Below, piece by piece: positions 12,700-25,578 of a stretch of 64,000 nt of DNA. The notes under the pieces were generated by a model. It saw only the letters and a list, made by a program, of their open reading frames with translations, did no database searches and was not told the DNA's origin. The stretch's first letter is position 1, and each line of letters opens with the position of its first letter. A program made the translations under genes and the position numbers. The stretch is from Polyodon spathula (taxonomy: Eukaryota; Chordata; Actinopteri; Acipenseriformes; Polyodontidae), in the NCBI RefSeq assembly GCF_017654505.1, contig NC_054538.1, positions 20,069,412 through 20,133,411 on the forward strand, written 5' to 3'.

Positions 12700-13735
12700 G
12701 TCAAGCCCTGTCTAAGCAGAGGCTGCCCAAATGGATAGCAGACAGAGTCAGGACTGCCTATTTGCTGGCCAACTTGCTCCATGCTCATTCTGGGGGGAAT
12801 TCAACCTTGGTTTCTTTAGATGCACAGGTTTATGTTTCATGATTTCAGCTCTTAGCTCTTTGGTACAAAAGTCAGGCCAAGTAGCTGGATCATAAAAATC
12901 AGATAAAGGTGCCTGACTGGGAACCAGGTTTACAGTACATGATTCAGTACCTTGTACTTGCTGTTGTTGTATATTTCCAATTCAATGGATATGATTCATG
13001 TATTTCCTCTGGCTCAACTTGTTTATTTTTCGTGCGAGGAGGTTGGCAGTTCTGCTGCCACACTATACTTCCATCTGCTGTTGTCAACTCACTTTTACTG
13101 TCTTTTTTTTTTTTTTTTTTTTTTTTAGCATTTTTTGCTGCTTTTTGGGAAATTTCTAGCTGTCTTTTCTGCTCTTTTCACTTTGAACAACCCGACTTGT
13201 GTTTTGATGGCATATCTGATATAACGTACATTAAGATAATTGGTATGGGCAAAACGATTATAGAATATCTTTGGTATGGGCCCCAGCAGATGCTGGGCCC
13301 TCTTGGCTTCACCTTGTAGCATTCCAATCGTTCTGCAATCTTGCCCTTGTGATTGCTTTGGTACACTCAGCCATACGGTAATGGTTACATTTCGTACTTG
13401 AAAGGAAACGTATGGAGCTTCTTAATTCTGTACACCTGATCCTATTATATCATCAGATCAGTTTGGAAAACATTATTATCATAACCCTGGTTCCCTGAAA
13501 TTGAAATGTAACTTTCAAAGTCGCTGTGTCCTTGATGGTAACAGACTGGAAACACAAATTACACTGAAATCTGTGAGCTCAGTCTTTTTGTGACCTCGGG
13601 GGTGGGCCATGATTGCATCACAGGCTTGTTGAGCAGCTTTGGTATATCAATATTCAGGTTTCAGGTCTTTAAGAGGTAAATACACATACACTAATGTTTA
13701 CATATCTATTTCAGGGAACCAGGGTTATGATAATA
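12700..13735 (+). mobile_element. DIRS1-like retroelement 3' end with terminal repeat
   Basis: The segment 12715-12780 matches, in opposite orientation, the recombinase region of the copy at 35640-36060. 13320-13420 matches the end region there (ACGAAATGTAACCATTAC inverted). 13470-13735 is a unit bounded by inverted copies of AACCCTGGTTCCCTGAAAT. The intervening 12800-13300 is largely unmatched, so this copy is rearranged. Includes a T run at 13102-13126. Confidence 0.6.
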
Positions 13736-13940
13736 ACCTAATGTTTTCCTAACTGTTCTGATAATATAACAGGACTGGGTATACAGAATTATCACTCCTA
13801 TCACAAAGGCCCCTATGGCTCACATAGTACAAGGGTGATAGAAAGGGGACTTCAGAATGTTCAGGAGGAAGATTCCGAATGTAACTGTTGGGCACCACTG
13901 GGCATTCAGTCGTTCTGTATTTATACACAACCACCAGTAT

Positions 13941-13943
<3 letters not shown>

Positions 13944-13985
<42 letters not shown>
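13944..13985. repeat. poly(A) tract of about 41 bases
   Basis: Uninterrupted A run on plus, just beyond the DIRS-like terminal unit. It could be a retroposon tail whose body was not recognised. Confidence 0.9.
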
Positions 13986-13987
<2 letters not shown>

Positions 13988-14280
13988 AAATGTAAAACAA
14001 ATTCCATAAACGAGCATACCCAAGAGTGAGACTAGTTACTAAGTAATTTTGCATTGTTGAAAATTGAGACATGGCTCTGATGGCTTTAAGTACTCAGTTA
14101 GCAGAATTGTAAATGTTTCCCCAATACCTCATTCAAATGGATCATTTCTTTTGCATTCTTTTTTTTTTTTTTGTCCAGAAAGGGCAGTAAGAGTAACTGC
14201 TTTTGCCAGCAATGGCATGGATCGTGACATATTTCTCAGCCATATCAGATATACAACAAAACAAGTTACAAAAGATGAAG

Positions 14281-14286
14281 TTTATT
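14281..14286 (-). terminator. ptk7: candidate ptk7 polyadenylation signal
   Basis: Canonical AATAAA on the minus strand (TTTATT on plus), about 1.6 kb after the ptk7 stop and in the right orientation. A T-rich run on plus at 14159-14172 lies further downstream. Other AATAAA copies exist in this AT-rich region, so this is a candidate only. Confidence 0.4.
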
Positions 14287-15807
14287 GAGAGAGCAGCATG
14301 TATAAATCATGGCTACTGTAACCATTTGCATAAGCAGATTACAAAGATACTAGGTGTAAGCACCTAGATTTCAAAATAAACTGCTACATACTTTCAGGTT
14401 TTTGTACACTTTAAAAAATAATAACTTACTTTTTTTTTTTTTAACCAAAGAATTATATAAAAAAAAAAAAAAAGAGGCCTTTGCATTTCATATGATATTG
14501 TAAATCTGCCAAAATTCCTTCATAAAACAGGCACTTAAGTCTTTAGCATAATGACCTTTTCTTGCACCACTTTATTTAAGTCTGGCTATTAAAATATATT
14601 TAAGATGTATTAATACAATGCCTAAAACATATAAAATGATAAAAAAAAGAAGCAAACAGTACCATTGTTGAAAATAAAAAAAAATAAAAATACAAAAAAA
14701 GAACCTTCTGAATAAATAAACAGGTTCCTGGATATCCTTCTAAAATATAAAAATGCAGTATTGGTTAGAGCATGGTTTCTTCAACATGTACACATCACCA
14801 GGTGGGTATGACACCTTAGCCATCTCCCTTCCTTAGTTACAATGAACAGCACTAGCCTTCGCAACCTTAACACAAATAAAAACAATACAAATCAAACAGT
14901 AAACTGTAATGTTATTTCACCATTGAAATGAATGTATCCGATGAGTGTTGGCTTTAATGAATGATGCTACTTTATCCTTATTATGAAATTGTTCACAAAG
15001 GTAATATACAAGAGGATTCCTCAAGCAGAATCCGGTTTCTCATAGGCTTTGCATGTGTGATAATGTAGCTGAAGTTTTACTAAGATACAGTCTTTGTTTT
15101 TATTGTTGTGCATGTATTAAAACCTACCTGAATAACCCAATGAGCTGTGTATACTTTTAAATACACAGAAACGCTACTTACCAACATAAATTGTTTTTAC
15201 ATCATGATAACAAAAAAGGTCAGGATACATGGCTACAGTTCCAATTATAAAGCAGCCCTTTAAAAATCAGATTCTGCCTTAATTTCAAGGCCTGCCTCCG
15301 TACTGATCAAAAAATTAATTGTGCTTAGTCGTAGTATCCGAGTAAAAACTACAATAGGTTTTTTTTTCTTTTTGCGTATCTAAAAGAACAGAAGAAAAAA
15401 ACAACAAACTACAAAAATGGAGTCCACTAACAGCACAGTGCTGTAAAACTCCAGCATCAGATTTCTCACGGTGGTAGTTTTAAAGTACGCTCTTCTGCTT
15501 GTTTGGCGCTTGCTGTTAAGCACAGTCCTTGTGGATGAATTGCGGTGATGCAGCCCCGAGGGGTTTATTTGCAGAGGTAGTTCCCAGAGTCATGCCCATC
15601 GAGGAGTTGAGTGCAGCAGTGTAGGAATGTACTCTCAATGCACAGTTTTTAAAAGGCCTTTCAAAATGCATGGCTTTTCCAGCTTGATGGACCTTAAGGC
15701 ATGCACCACCCAACCTCCTTAGTAATCTTTTTAGATTTGAAATTCCGTTGACATGAGGATCTGTAACAAAACGATTCAATTTTTAACACTTTCATTCTGT
15801 AGCTGCT

Positions 15808-15832
15808 TGTGTGTGTGTGTGTGTGTGTGTGT
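15808..15832. repeat. TG microsatellite in ptk7 3' UTR
   Basis: About 12 TG units on plus, CA on the transcript strand, about 60-85 bases after the ptk7 stop codon. Confidence 0.9.
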
Positions 15833-15893
15833 TTTTTATTTCCAATGCCCAATGTCCAGATGTCCCATCTCCTGCCCTGGTGGTCTCCTGGTT

Positions 15894-16045
15894 TCAGGCT
15901 TTGCTGTCCGCGGGGATCTCTCCGAGCGCGTTGGCGAGTTCGCTGAAGGAGGGGCGATCTTTGGGGCTGGGGGCCCAACAGCGCACCATCAGCTTGTAGA
16001 GTTTGGAAGGACAGCCCTCGGGGGCTGGGAGCTTCATTTTACCAC
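15894..16045 (-). CDS. ptk7: ptk7 exon 20: end of kinase domain and C-terminus
   Basis: Encodes [39 protein letters not shown] and [10 protein letters not shown], then TGA. Gly is split over the junction (g|gt). PEGCPSKLY and RCW-x6-RPSFSE are the closing motifs of the kinase fold. The join is about three residues shorter than remembered mammalian sequence. Length 152 bases, phase 1 in; acceptor TTACAAG|GT. Confidence 0.97.
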
Positions 16046-16260
16046 CTTGTAATCCTGAGGATGAAAAGGAACTTATTAGTGGGGAGTTTGAGTACTCAAA
16101 GCAAAATTCATTGTTCGAGCACTTCATTTATTACCCGAGTACTCAAAATGTCACACATGAAGATAAGTTAAATACATTACAAAACTATGCATGCACTGGG
16201 GTGGATTGACACTGGGATGGGTTTTATCCTTCGTTGATCTAGCGTTTCAGTGGCACACGC

Positions 16261-16346
<86 letters not shown>

Positions 16347-19300
16347 TATTTTATTTCAAATCCGCAACGGCTCACTGTATATAAAAACACAGGTTACTAT
16401 TAGGCTTGTAATGATAATCAAATTATCGATTGGGACCCCATGATAACAAAATCAATAATATTTTAATAATAATCAAATATTCTACGAAATTAAAAACGTG
16501 TCTTGTATATATTACTGTCAAGAATGTAAATTGTGTTGTTTCTTCTAAAAGTTACTGTGAATATGCGTCTGTGAACAAATACAGGATGATGATGCAGAGA
16601 TCAAGAGTAACCTGCGTTTGTTAATGTATTTTATACATATTTTTGTTTTAAATCAGTCCCAACTGTAGCTGTCTGTCTTGAATGAAACCAATATTGAACA
16701 TTACTAGGTTGTCAAGTGCCACTGTTTCAGAAAGTTTAAATTAAATTAATTTTATTTTTTACCTTTTTTGTTTTGAAGCAATGCACTATCCACAACCTTT
16801 TTCATTTTTGATTGCTGTCTCAGTCTAAATGCCGCTGGACTCGACTCGACTTAAATAACTCAACTTGTGTGATCCAATGAAACATTGCAGGTTGTACAAA
16901 ATAGTTTGCCACCAGTAGAATGCTTAATGTATTGTACATGATCCGCTGCAGTAATTATTGTTGATTTTTATTTAATTCTTTTTTTCATTTTGGAAACTCG
17001 CAAAATGTTCACTCACTTAACAATATCAGTTGAGATCTCGTAGGACACTAAACCCCTATACCCAGTGAGGATAGCCGGGAGTGGTTATTGGCTTCTGTTG
17101 TGTCAATCAATAAATCCTGTGCAGTTTTCTTTTTGAAACTGAAACAAGCTTATAATCACATCAGAAACCTGGACCGATACACAACTTAATTGGATTTAAG
17201 TGCAGGGTGAAAGTACACAAAGTAGACAATTTCCATTGCAGGAAAGGGTAGGCTACCTCAAAGTACTGTTTGGAAAATGACAATGTAATTGTAATTGCAA
17301 ATCTAAGTGGCTATGCAAAGTCATGCAAAGTTTTGATTAAAATGACAGCAAAAAGTGAAATGCATCTCTGCAACCACTCACTCTGGAAGGGACTGCTGCT
17401 TTCATTAACAGAAGCTGGGCCACGTAATTCATAAATTGTAACCAACAGCAAATAAAAAAAAAAAAGAGAAATTGAATTATTTCCATGTGAATAGGCCATA
17501 ATGTTAATGTAGTTTTCACACCTTATTTTTCCATTTGGACAGTGGGGTTGACTTTTTTTCTTCTTAATTTACTATTATGTTTACATAGAAATGTCAGATT
17601 TTACACAAAACAAGGCAAAGGCTAGTGATTGGAGAGTACTATATTTAAATGCCAGTGTATTTATCAAACGTGTCTTAAAACATCGGGATTTCTTTCAATG
17701 AGTTTTGTATACTATTCTCTATAAAAAGAGGACTTATTGTTCCTTTAAACTGTTACTGAGGGAAGTTTTATTTGTGCTTGTGTATTCTTTTTTTTTTTTA
17801 ACTCAGTAATGATCAATAATCGTTGTTTTGCACGATAATTGACGTCAACGCCAGGGTTCGATTTACAACACTAGTTACTATAAAGCAGACCTAGCTTTAA
17901 CCTGCCATTACATTTTTTTCCCTTGACTATTTTGTTTCCACATTGACTTGGAATTGTTGTTTGCCTGAATTTTGTACCGAGCAGACTGGAATGTAAAGAT
18001 ACTTGAGTACTCGAGAAATATATTTCTCAAAAATTCCACCCCTAGAACTTATTCCATTACACCTGACATTAACATTTTATCAAACATTACAAAGTGAAGG
18101 GGCTCGAATCCAGGCTCATTGCCGACCGTGACTGGGGGGTTCCTAGGGGGAGGCGCACAATTGGCCGAGCGCCGCCCGATAGGGAGGGATTAGGTTGGCA
18201 GGGCAATCAGAGACCCGTGGCTGACAGGGCGCCTGCGGGTCTGCAGTGGAGCCATTCAGATCTGTGTTGTCCTCTGGGACTATAGGTCTGGAGGCTTTGC
18301 TCTGGATCCGCAGTGCAAAAAATGACAGATTCGCAGGAACACGTTTCAGAGGACGCGCGTTTCAGCCTCAGCCTCCGAGTCGCCGGGGGTTGCAGCGGTG
18401 AACCGGGAGAAAAAAAAAATTGGGTATTACAAACTGGAGAGAAAACCACGGTAAAAACCATTGGAGACGACAAAAAAAAACCCCCCAAAAAACCAAAACA
18501 CATTGCAAAGTGTAGTACCATAACTTGAATGCTAGCTAACAGCCATCAAAATATACCATTGGCTATTCTTGAAAAAGCTCGAAATATATTATAATCATAT
18601 ATTGTAGTGCATCTATGTTGAGATATTTCATGTATTATGTACTTTCCACTGTATTTAGTGTACTATTTCATGTATTACGCTACTATCATGTATTATGCAC
18701 TTTCCACTGTATTCAGTGTACTATATTATGCTACTATCATGTATTATGCATTTCTCTATTTGAAGTATTATGGATTATCTTGTATTTACTGCATCTTGTA
18801 AAGCGCTTTGTGATAGTGTTCCATTATGAAAGGCGCTACATAAAATAAAGATTGATTGATTTGGTTAAACCGTCTCAAGTTTCAGGTTTCAACTTTTTTT
18901 TAAGCTATTTGCTGCCACCACTTGCAATCAGGAGATATTGCGGTTCTAATGGCTATAATTTTTACAATGACTAAACCATCAGATTGAAACGTGTCATGTG
19001 GTCACTCTCTTATTTACAGGGCTGATTTGCGACAGTGGTGTCCATTTCAAATGTACTGGCAAGTAATGCCAATTTATTTCAAAATCCTGGGGGATTCCTG
19101 GTTTCTCGACGATCACGACAGCAAAGCTTCTCTTAAACAGAATAAACCACCATTTAAAATTAACTTAATATGAAATGTGGAACCTCTTTTGGGTGGCAGT
19201 GGTACTGTAGTACATCTCACCAAGAAAAAGCACTATGCAGCAGCACTGTCCAGTGTATGTAACGTAGCACATGAATAGAAATATCACTCCCTTAACGTAG

Positions 19301-22300
19301 TAGTTTGATCCATTTTGTTGTTTTACTACAAGTTTAATAAGACACACTTGAGCTTGTTACTTATACACTGTGGCCACTCAAGCCTGTAGTAAAACCTGGA
19401 ACGGGCAAAACTGCTATGCAATAGTCGTCTTTATTTATTTCCATCCCTGTAGCGATTTTAAAAGCAGCGACTGCATACCTGCCAGCACCTCATCGTCAGT
19501 GAGTTTGATGTAGGGTTGCTCTCCATGAGTGAACACCTCCCACATCAAAACCCCGAAAGACCAGACGTCTGATTTGGTGGAGAAATCATCTTCAAATATC
19601 GACTCGGCTGGCAGCCAGCGCAGTGGGATCCATGCCTGGCGGAAATGATAGTACTCGCTGCAGGGAGACCAAGACAGAATCAAAAGCATTAGGAGTAGGA
19701 ATGCATTGACTCAAATGATTTTCATTGTGTGGAATAATAATATTGGCCAAGTTAGTAATGGGTATGAGTTCACAGTTTTCATTTCTGTGTTATTTTGCAA
19801 GCATGCCTGACATGTACAGTTGATTATTCTGCCGAATCAGACAGCCAATATAGATATGACGCACATAACATTTACCATCTTTCCAACATCTAGATAACTG
19901 CATTAATGCTCAGATGAAGCTACAAGCTATTTGAAGGAACCTCAAAAAAATCCACCAATGAATAGATTTGAACAGGAGAAATTGTTACGTTATTATCATA
20001 ACCCTGGTTCTCTGAAATAGAAATGCAACCATTACCAAATGGATATTACCCTCCTAAAGAGCTTGCGTTGCAGTCATTGGCACAAAATGACAGCGCTCAC
20101 AGACCTCAGCGTCATTTTTCCTTCAAGTCTGCTGTAATCATGGATTCAGCGACCTTGAAGGTTAATGGTTACATTTCTACTTCAGTATGAAACATAACAA
20201 TTACTGAATGGGTCAGTATACCCAAGCCATTGCAAGGGCAAGATTGCTGCACAAACGGAATGCTACAAGACTAAGCCAAGGCTGCCTTGTGTGTTACCAT
20301 TCTGGACCCCAGTAACAAGTAGCTAGGACTAAAAAACTGAGGGAGAAACTCAACTCTATGCCTCTGCTGTAAGGTTCGACTGAGACGCCACCCTTAACAC
20401 TCTAGTTCCGAAACCAGCGTTTTAACCCTTTGCGGTCCTCTGTTGGACCAAGTCCGACATTACAATTTTTCCTTTCCAGTCCGATGTCGGACCCTGTCCA
20501 ACATCATCAAAAAGCACAGGACTCTAGTCATTTTTTTTCTCCGGTAAAAGCCGAGAAAACCTTTGAAACGGTCTAGTAAGACGGATAGGAGCCGAAAAAA
20601 AAAAGGGCAGATCTGATCAATACACAGGGGCCCTGCACCACAGATCTAACACTGACATAAAAAAAAAAAAAAACACATGATAGCTGCTTCCGCATCCAGA
20701 TAAATGATAAATACAGCGAACAAGGGGTAGGGCTCAGCTGGAGTTGCAGTACTGAGTGTCCTGATGATATGCAGGGCCTTTTACTGGAAAGGAGGTGGAT
20801 GGAAAGCCTTCAATTCCAGACTGGTTGACCACAGCAACGTCTTGCGGGTCTGTGACTGATGTAGTTACGCCCCAAAAGGGAGAGGAACAGTGTTTAAATT
20901 GCAGAGAAAAACCATTCTGAACGGTAGTAAGTACCCAGATGTCCATACTGCACTGATGCCAATACTCCAGACGGCTCCCTGAGAAGGGGTCCTGGGCCTG
21001 TGGCAGCAAACCCCTTGGGCTGCTGCTCAGCCTGTGGCTTGGCCTGTGGCTTCTGTCTCTCTGCAGGGCGGAGGAACCTATTAAAGCCTCCGCAGTGAGA
21101 AGCCACGGGCTGGTCCTGAATATTAGCCCTGGCAGTGGGTGCAGCCGGCTGTGCCAGTCTTTGAGGCTGCTGGAGCCTAGGGCACCTGGACCAAGGTGAA
21201 ATTGCAGGTGCCCTCTTGATCAGCGGTAGAAGCTTAACTGCAGAGTATGTGCTGTCAGACTCCACGACCTCAGACTCAAACTGTTCACCAACATCCTCAA
21301 AGTCGGAGATGGACAGTGTGTCCTGTTGTGACCAAATAGCATTCATAGCCCCTGGGACCCCAAAGGGACAGGCAGCGTTGAATATTCCCACAGTAATTCC
21401 TCGAGAACAGTTACTTGGTGGGAAAAAGCTGTCCACAGCTCTTCCGTTTGCTCCGAGTCTGCCAATCACTTGGAACAGCATCCCTTCTTCCTCAGGTGAG
21501 GAGAAGGAGAAGCAGAGATGGAAGAGGAAGACTGTGAGGACGGTTTTCTGATTGGGCTACTTTCCAGGTTGCGTCGTCCATTTTAACAAGAGGGTGATGA
21601 GGAAGAGCACTGAGCAGGAGTAAGGGACACAGAGCGCTCTGTAGAGTGGAGGGATAAACGTTTCTCAAGCGTGCACTTGGAGAAAGGTGCACAAAACTGG
21701 TACCGGACCTGTGACCTGAGCACCAGTCGGTAGTGGGCTCTGTAGGATCGGGTTGATACCAGTTGGGTTTGGTACCAGTTTGGTGACTTTAGCACTGGGT
21801 CGGTCCCGGTGCAGTGACTTTAGCAGTGTTGGTACAAGGACGGCGCCGGTAAGGTAACCTCGTCCCGGTTCGGTACGTTATTGGGTCAGAAACTGAGCGG
21901 GTTGGTGATGTACAGGGATGTTCACCCAACCCAATGGCAAAACCACAAAGTTACTACCACACACGAGACTGAGGGAAGCCTGGTTGTTAGAATGGTACTA
22001 ACAGCCTTTGCAATGGTTATGCTAAAAGCTGTCACCAAAATAGCAAGATACCGTAGCTGAGCTTGCAAGCAACTGCAACCGAAGCGAACATCTTGGTCCA
22101 GCGCTGCAAAGTGTGCGTAGTCTCTGTGTAAAACCCAACCCCCCCCCCCCCCCCAACCCCCACAAAAATGACAACACATGAGATTTTTCTCTCCACAGAA
22201 AACAACAATAAAACACTTAAAGCAATAATATCAAAACATCTTGTATTTTATCTAAAAGCCAAAACGAGAAAAAAAATAACTCCAGTCAGAGCTATGCAGT

Positions 22301-25300
22301 CGGGGGAGAGCACAAAGTCAGCCGACTTATGTTGCTGGATCCTTGGGAAGGAGCGACACAAGCCACTGGCTTCACGCAGGGCACAGGGCCACAGCGGGAC
22401 ATAAGCAACAGGCTGTAGTACACAATATACGCGTAATTAGTATAACAATTACGCGTTAATGTAATATTCATACATGTTTGTAAAACACTAAACAGTCAAA
22501 GGCAAGAAATACTTATCTAATCCATGCTCTCCAATCAGGGTCAGTCTTGAAAGGAAAAATGACACAGATCAGTGAGCACAGTTCTTTTGTGCCCTCGGGG
22601 GTGGGCCATGACTGCGTCACAGGCTCGCAGAGCAGCTTTGGTAGACAATACTCAGGTTTTGGGATAAAAAGGATAAATTTGAAAGGGAACCACTGGGATC
22701 TGCTAGTTTTTCCATACCTATTGTAGACATCCTTGCTAAGGCCGAGAGCAGACACCTTGACCTGCCTCTGGGCGCTGATGAGACAGTTGCGAGCCGCCAG
22801 GTCCTTGTGCACAAAGCGATGGTTCGAAAGGTGCTCCATCCCCATTGCCACCTGTCCGCAGATTGAAACCTTAAAATAAAATATATACATATTTTAAAAT
22901 GCATACTTAAAAAAAGATTATTATGTACATAGTGGTTTGCAGAAGTATTCGCCCCCTACCAATAATGTCACATTTTGTTGAATTACAAATAATGTGTGCA
23001 CAGTTTTTCAAATAAACTTTTTTCATTCAAAGCTGTAGTGGTTAAACTGAACACTTATATGAGGAGGAAGTTACATGTCAGCAAAACTTGCAAAGAAAAT
23101 GTACAAAATTAAATGTACTGGTTGCATAAGTATTCAGCCCTTTACGTTAGTACTTGGTAGAAGCACCTTTTGTAGCAATTACTGCTAGGAGTGTTTTTGG
23201 ACAGGTCTCTACTAGCTTTGCCCAGCAGGATGGTGCCCATTCTTCACAAGAAAATTGCTCCAATTCTGATAAGTTTGTTGGGGATTGTTGATGGACTGCA
23301 ATCTTCAAGACTCGCCATAAATTTTCGATTGGATTCAAGTCAGGACTTTGACTAGGCCACTCAAGAACATTAATTATCTTCTTGTTCAACCCCTCCAGTG
23401 TGGCTTTGGCTTTGTGCTTCGGGTCATTGTCCTGCAGAAATGTGAATGTCCTCCCCAGTTTCAGAGTCTTGGCTGACTCAAACAGGTTATCCCTCAAGGA
23501 TTCACCTGTACTTTGCACCACCCATTCTCCCCTCTATCCAGACAAGATTCCCAGTCCCTGCTAAAGAGAAGCATCCCCATAACATGATGCTGCACCACCG
23601 TGCTTGACAGTTGGGATGGTGTTGACTGGGTGATGTGCGGTGTTGGGCTTGCGCCAGATCTAATGCTTGGAATTTTGACTGAAAAGTTCAATTTTTGTCT
23701 CGTCTGACCACAAAACCTTTATCCACATGCAAATTCCATACATGCTTTAAGATGAGGCTTTTTGAGTAATGGCTTCTTTCTTGCCACCCGTCCATACAGG
23801 CCAGCTTTACCTACCATAAGACCTATTTCTGGTATAAAATGTGGAGATTAAATGAAAAAAATCAAGGACTGGAGTATATGTATATGGAGTAATTTTAGTT
23901 ACACAGATTGAGAAAAAATAGCTTATTAAAAAAATATATAGAAAAAGCCTTGCAAATAACATTAAAAACATTGGTACAAAAGTCCCCTACGTGTTACAAA
24001 TATGCCTTTTTAGTATGTTACAGTGATCCCTATTTCATGTTATAAATATTCCCCATGCACGTTACCGATGTTCCCCATGCAAGTTACAGATGTTCCCTAA
24101 GAAATGTTACGAAAGGGCTCTTGGTTCGATCGATCAATCTTCTTTCTATCTCTATCGACTTGAGTGCTGTGTGCAGTGGTGGTGTGTGCGTGAGTGCTGC
24201 TGGCAGGTTTGTCGGTCTTTTCCTCTTTTTTTGTCTTTATACTGTTTTATACTCTGGACTGTGATAAGGCAGGTGGTGCAATGAGACCAAATGTATTGCC
24301 TTCCAGACAGATCCATTTTTGATAATTTCTTTTTAGTTCAAGACATACTGGCAGCCTCCAAGCTTTTTGGTTTCAATGCAGGTGTAGTGTCGTTAGATCA
24401 AGAAAATGCCCTTTTGGCCGGGTAGATCACCACTACCTGTGGAGGGCACTACAAGCTTTTGGGTTTGGGACCACATACTTAGAAGAAGGTTCAGCTGCTC
24501 TATGGTGATGTTTCCAGTCTACTGAAAATCAAATGGTGGCTCAAGTGTCTCTTTCCCCTGTTCAGAGAGTTATTAGGCAGGGGTGTTCCATGTCTGGTAT
24601 GCTCTATGCTATAGTGATAGAGCCTCTTCTAAATGAGCTGAGGAGGGTATTGAGTGGACTTGTCCATTCCTCAGTGTCCTGGTAAACCAGTGAAGATCAC
24701 AGCCTATGCAGATGACATCGCTGTATTTAATAATAACCAAACTGATATTGACAGTGCAGGCACCTGTCAAAGACTGTTTCAGAAGTTGTCATCTGCTAAA
24801 GTAAACTGGGCTAAAAGTAGTGTGGTACTCCTGGGTGACTGGAAGAGTTGTCCAGTTTTACCTGCTGGACTGCAGTGGAGCAGGGGTGGGCTCTTATCTG
24901 GGTGTCCATCTCAGGGAGGACAGCACAGTGCAGAGGATTTGGTAGGGGTGGTGGAGAAAGTGAAAGGCAGGTTGCAGCGGTGGAAATGGCTACTCCTGCC
25001 GATCTCCTACAGAGGTAGGGTACTCATTCTTAATAACTTGGTGGCCTCTAGCTTGTGGCACAAATTCATCTGCCTGGAGCCCCCATGGTCATTAGTGAAA
25101 CAGGTTCAGGCTGCGATGCTGTTTTTTTTCTGGGATGGAGTGCATTGGATCAGAGTGTGCTGTACCTGCCGCTGGCCGAGGGGGGTCTGGGACTCATAGA
25201 CCTTTCTAGCAGGACGGAGGCTTTTAGGTTACAGGCCCTGCAGAGGCTGCTGTACTGAGCTGAGCTGGACAGGGGTGTTTTTCCTGGAAATGGGTAAACT

Positions 25301-25538
25301 GGAGATGGCTTGACTGCCAGCCTACTATAAGAACCTGCTGAGGGCATGGCAGTTGGCGCGTATTGAGCAGAGGGACACTGGAAACATTAGCCTTGACTGG
25401 CTTCTAGAAGCGCCGTTAGTATACAAGACTTTAACGTGTGTGCTACCTTTACACATCTTTGAGTTATTGGATCTAATATATCTATATATATATTATATAT
25501 ATATATTATATATATAGATATATAAAACTGTTTTTGTT

Positions 25539-25578
<40 letters not shown>

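Larger units (their letters stand above)
14262..15893 (-). other. ptk7: ptk7 3' untranslated region (predicted)
   Basis: Sequence following the ptk7 stop codon, AT-rich and free of recognisable transposons, with a TG/CA microsatellite (15808-15832). An AATAAA lies at 14281-14286 on this strand; cleavage is inferred 10-25 bases beyond. An earlier AATAAA (15836-15841) about 55 bases after the stop would give a very short UTR. No transcript data support the end. Confidence 0.5.
19986..22660 (-). mobile_element. DIRS1-like retroelement, degenerate and rearranged
   Basis: The low-coordinate end carries the inverted-repeat unit (AACCCTGGTTCTCTGAAATA at 20000) and a stretch matching 35660-35840 of another copy. 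The minus frame at 20894-21481 is gag-like: [31 protein letters not shown], then a Gln/Pro/Ala-rich part similar to the copy at 28820-29305. 22560-22660 (CTCGGGGGTGGGCCATGACT) repeats a terminal-unit sequence also at 13590. Reverse transcriptase is not visible. 20420-20700 looks like another element inside it. Confidence 0.6.

Noticed and set aside
1..14250. A second host gene downstream of ptk7 (SRF is the neighbour in mammals)
   Set aside because: No MADS-box or other host exon was seen; all protein-like pieces belong to repeats or the multi-copy relic.
15836..15841. AATAAA 55 bases after the ptk7 stop as the main polyadenylation signal
   Set aside because: It would leave an unusually short 3' UTR and is embedded next to a CA/TG microsatellite; kept only as an alternative.
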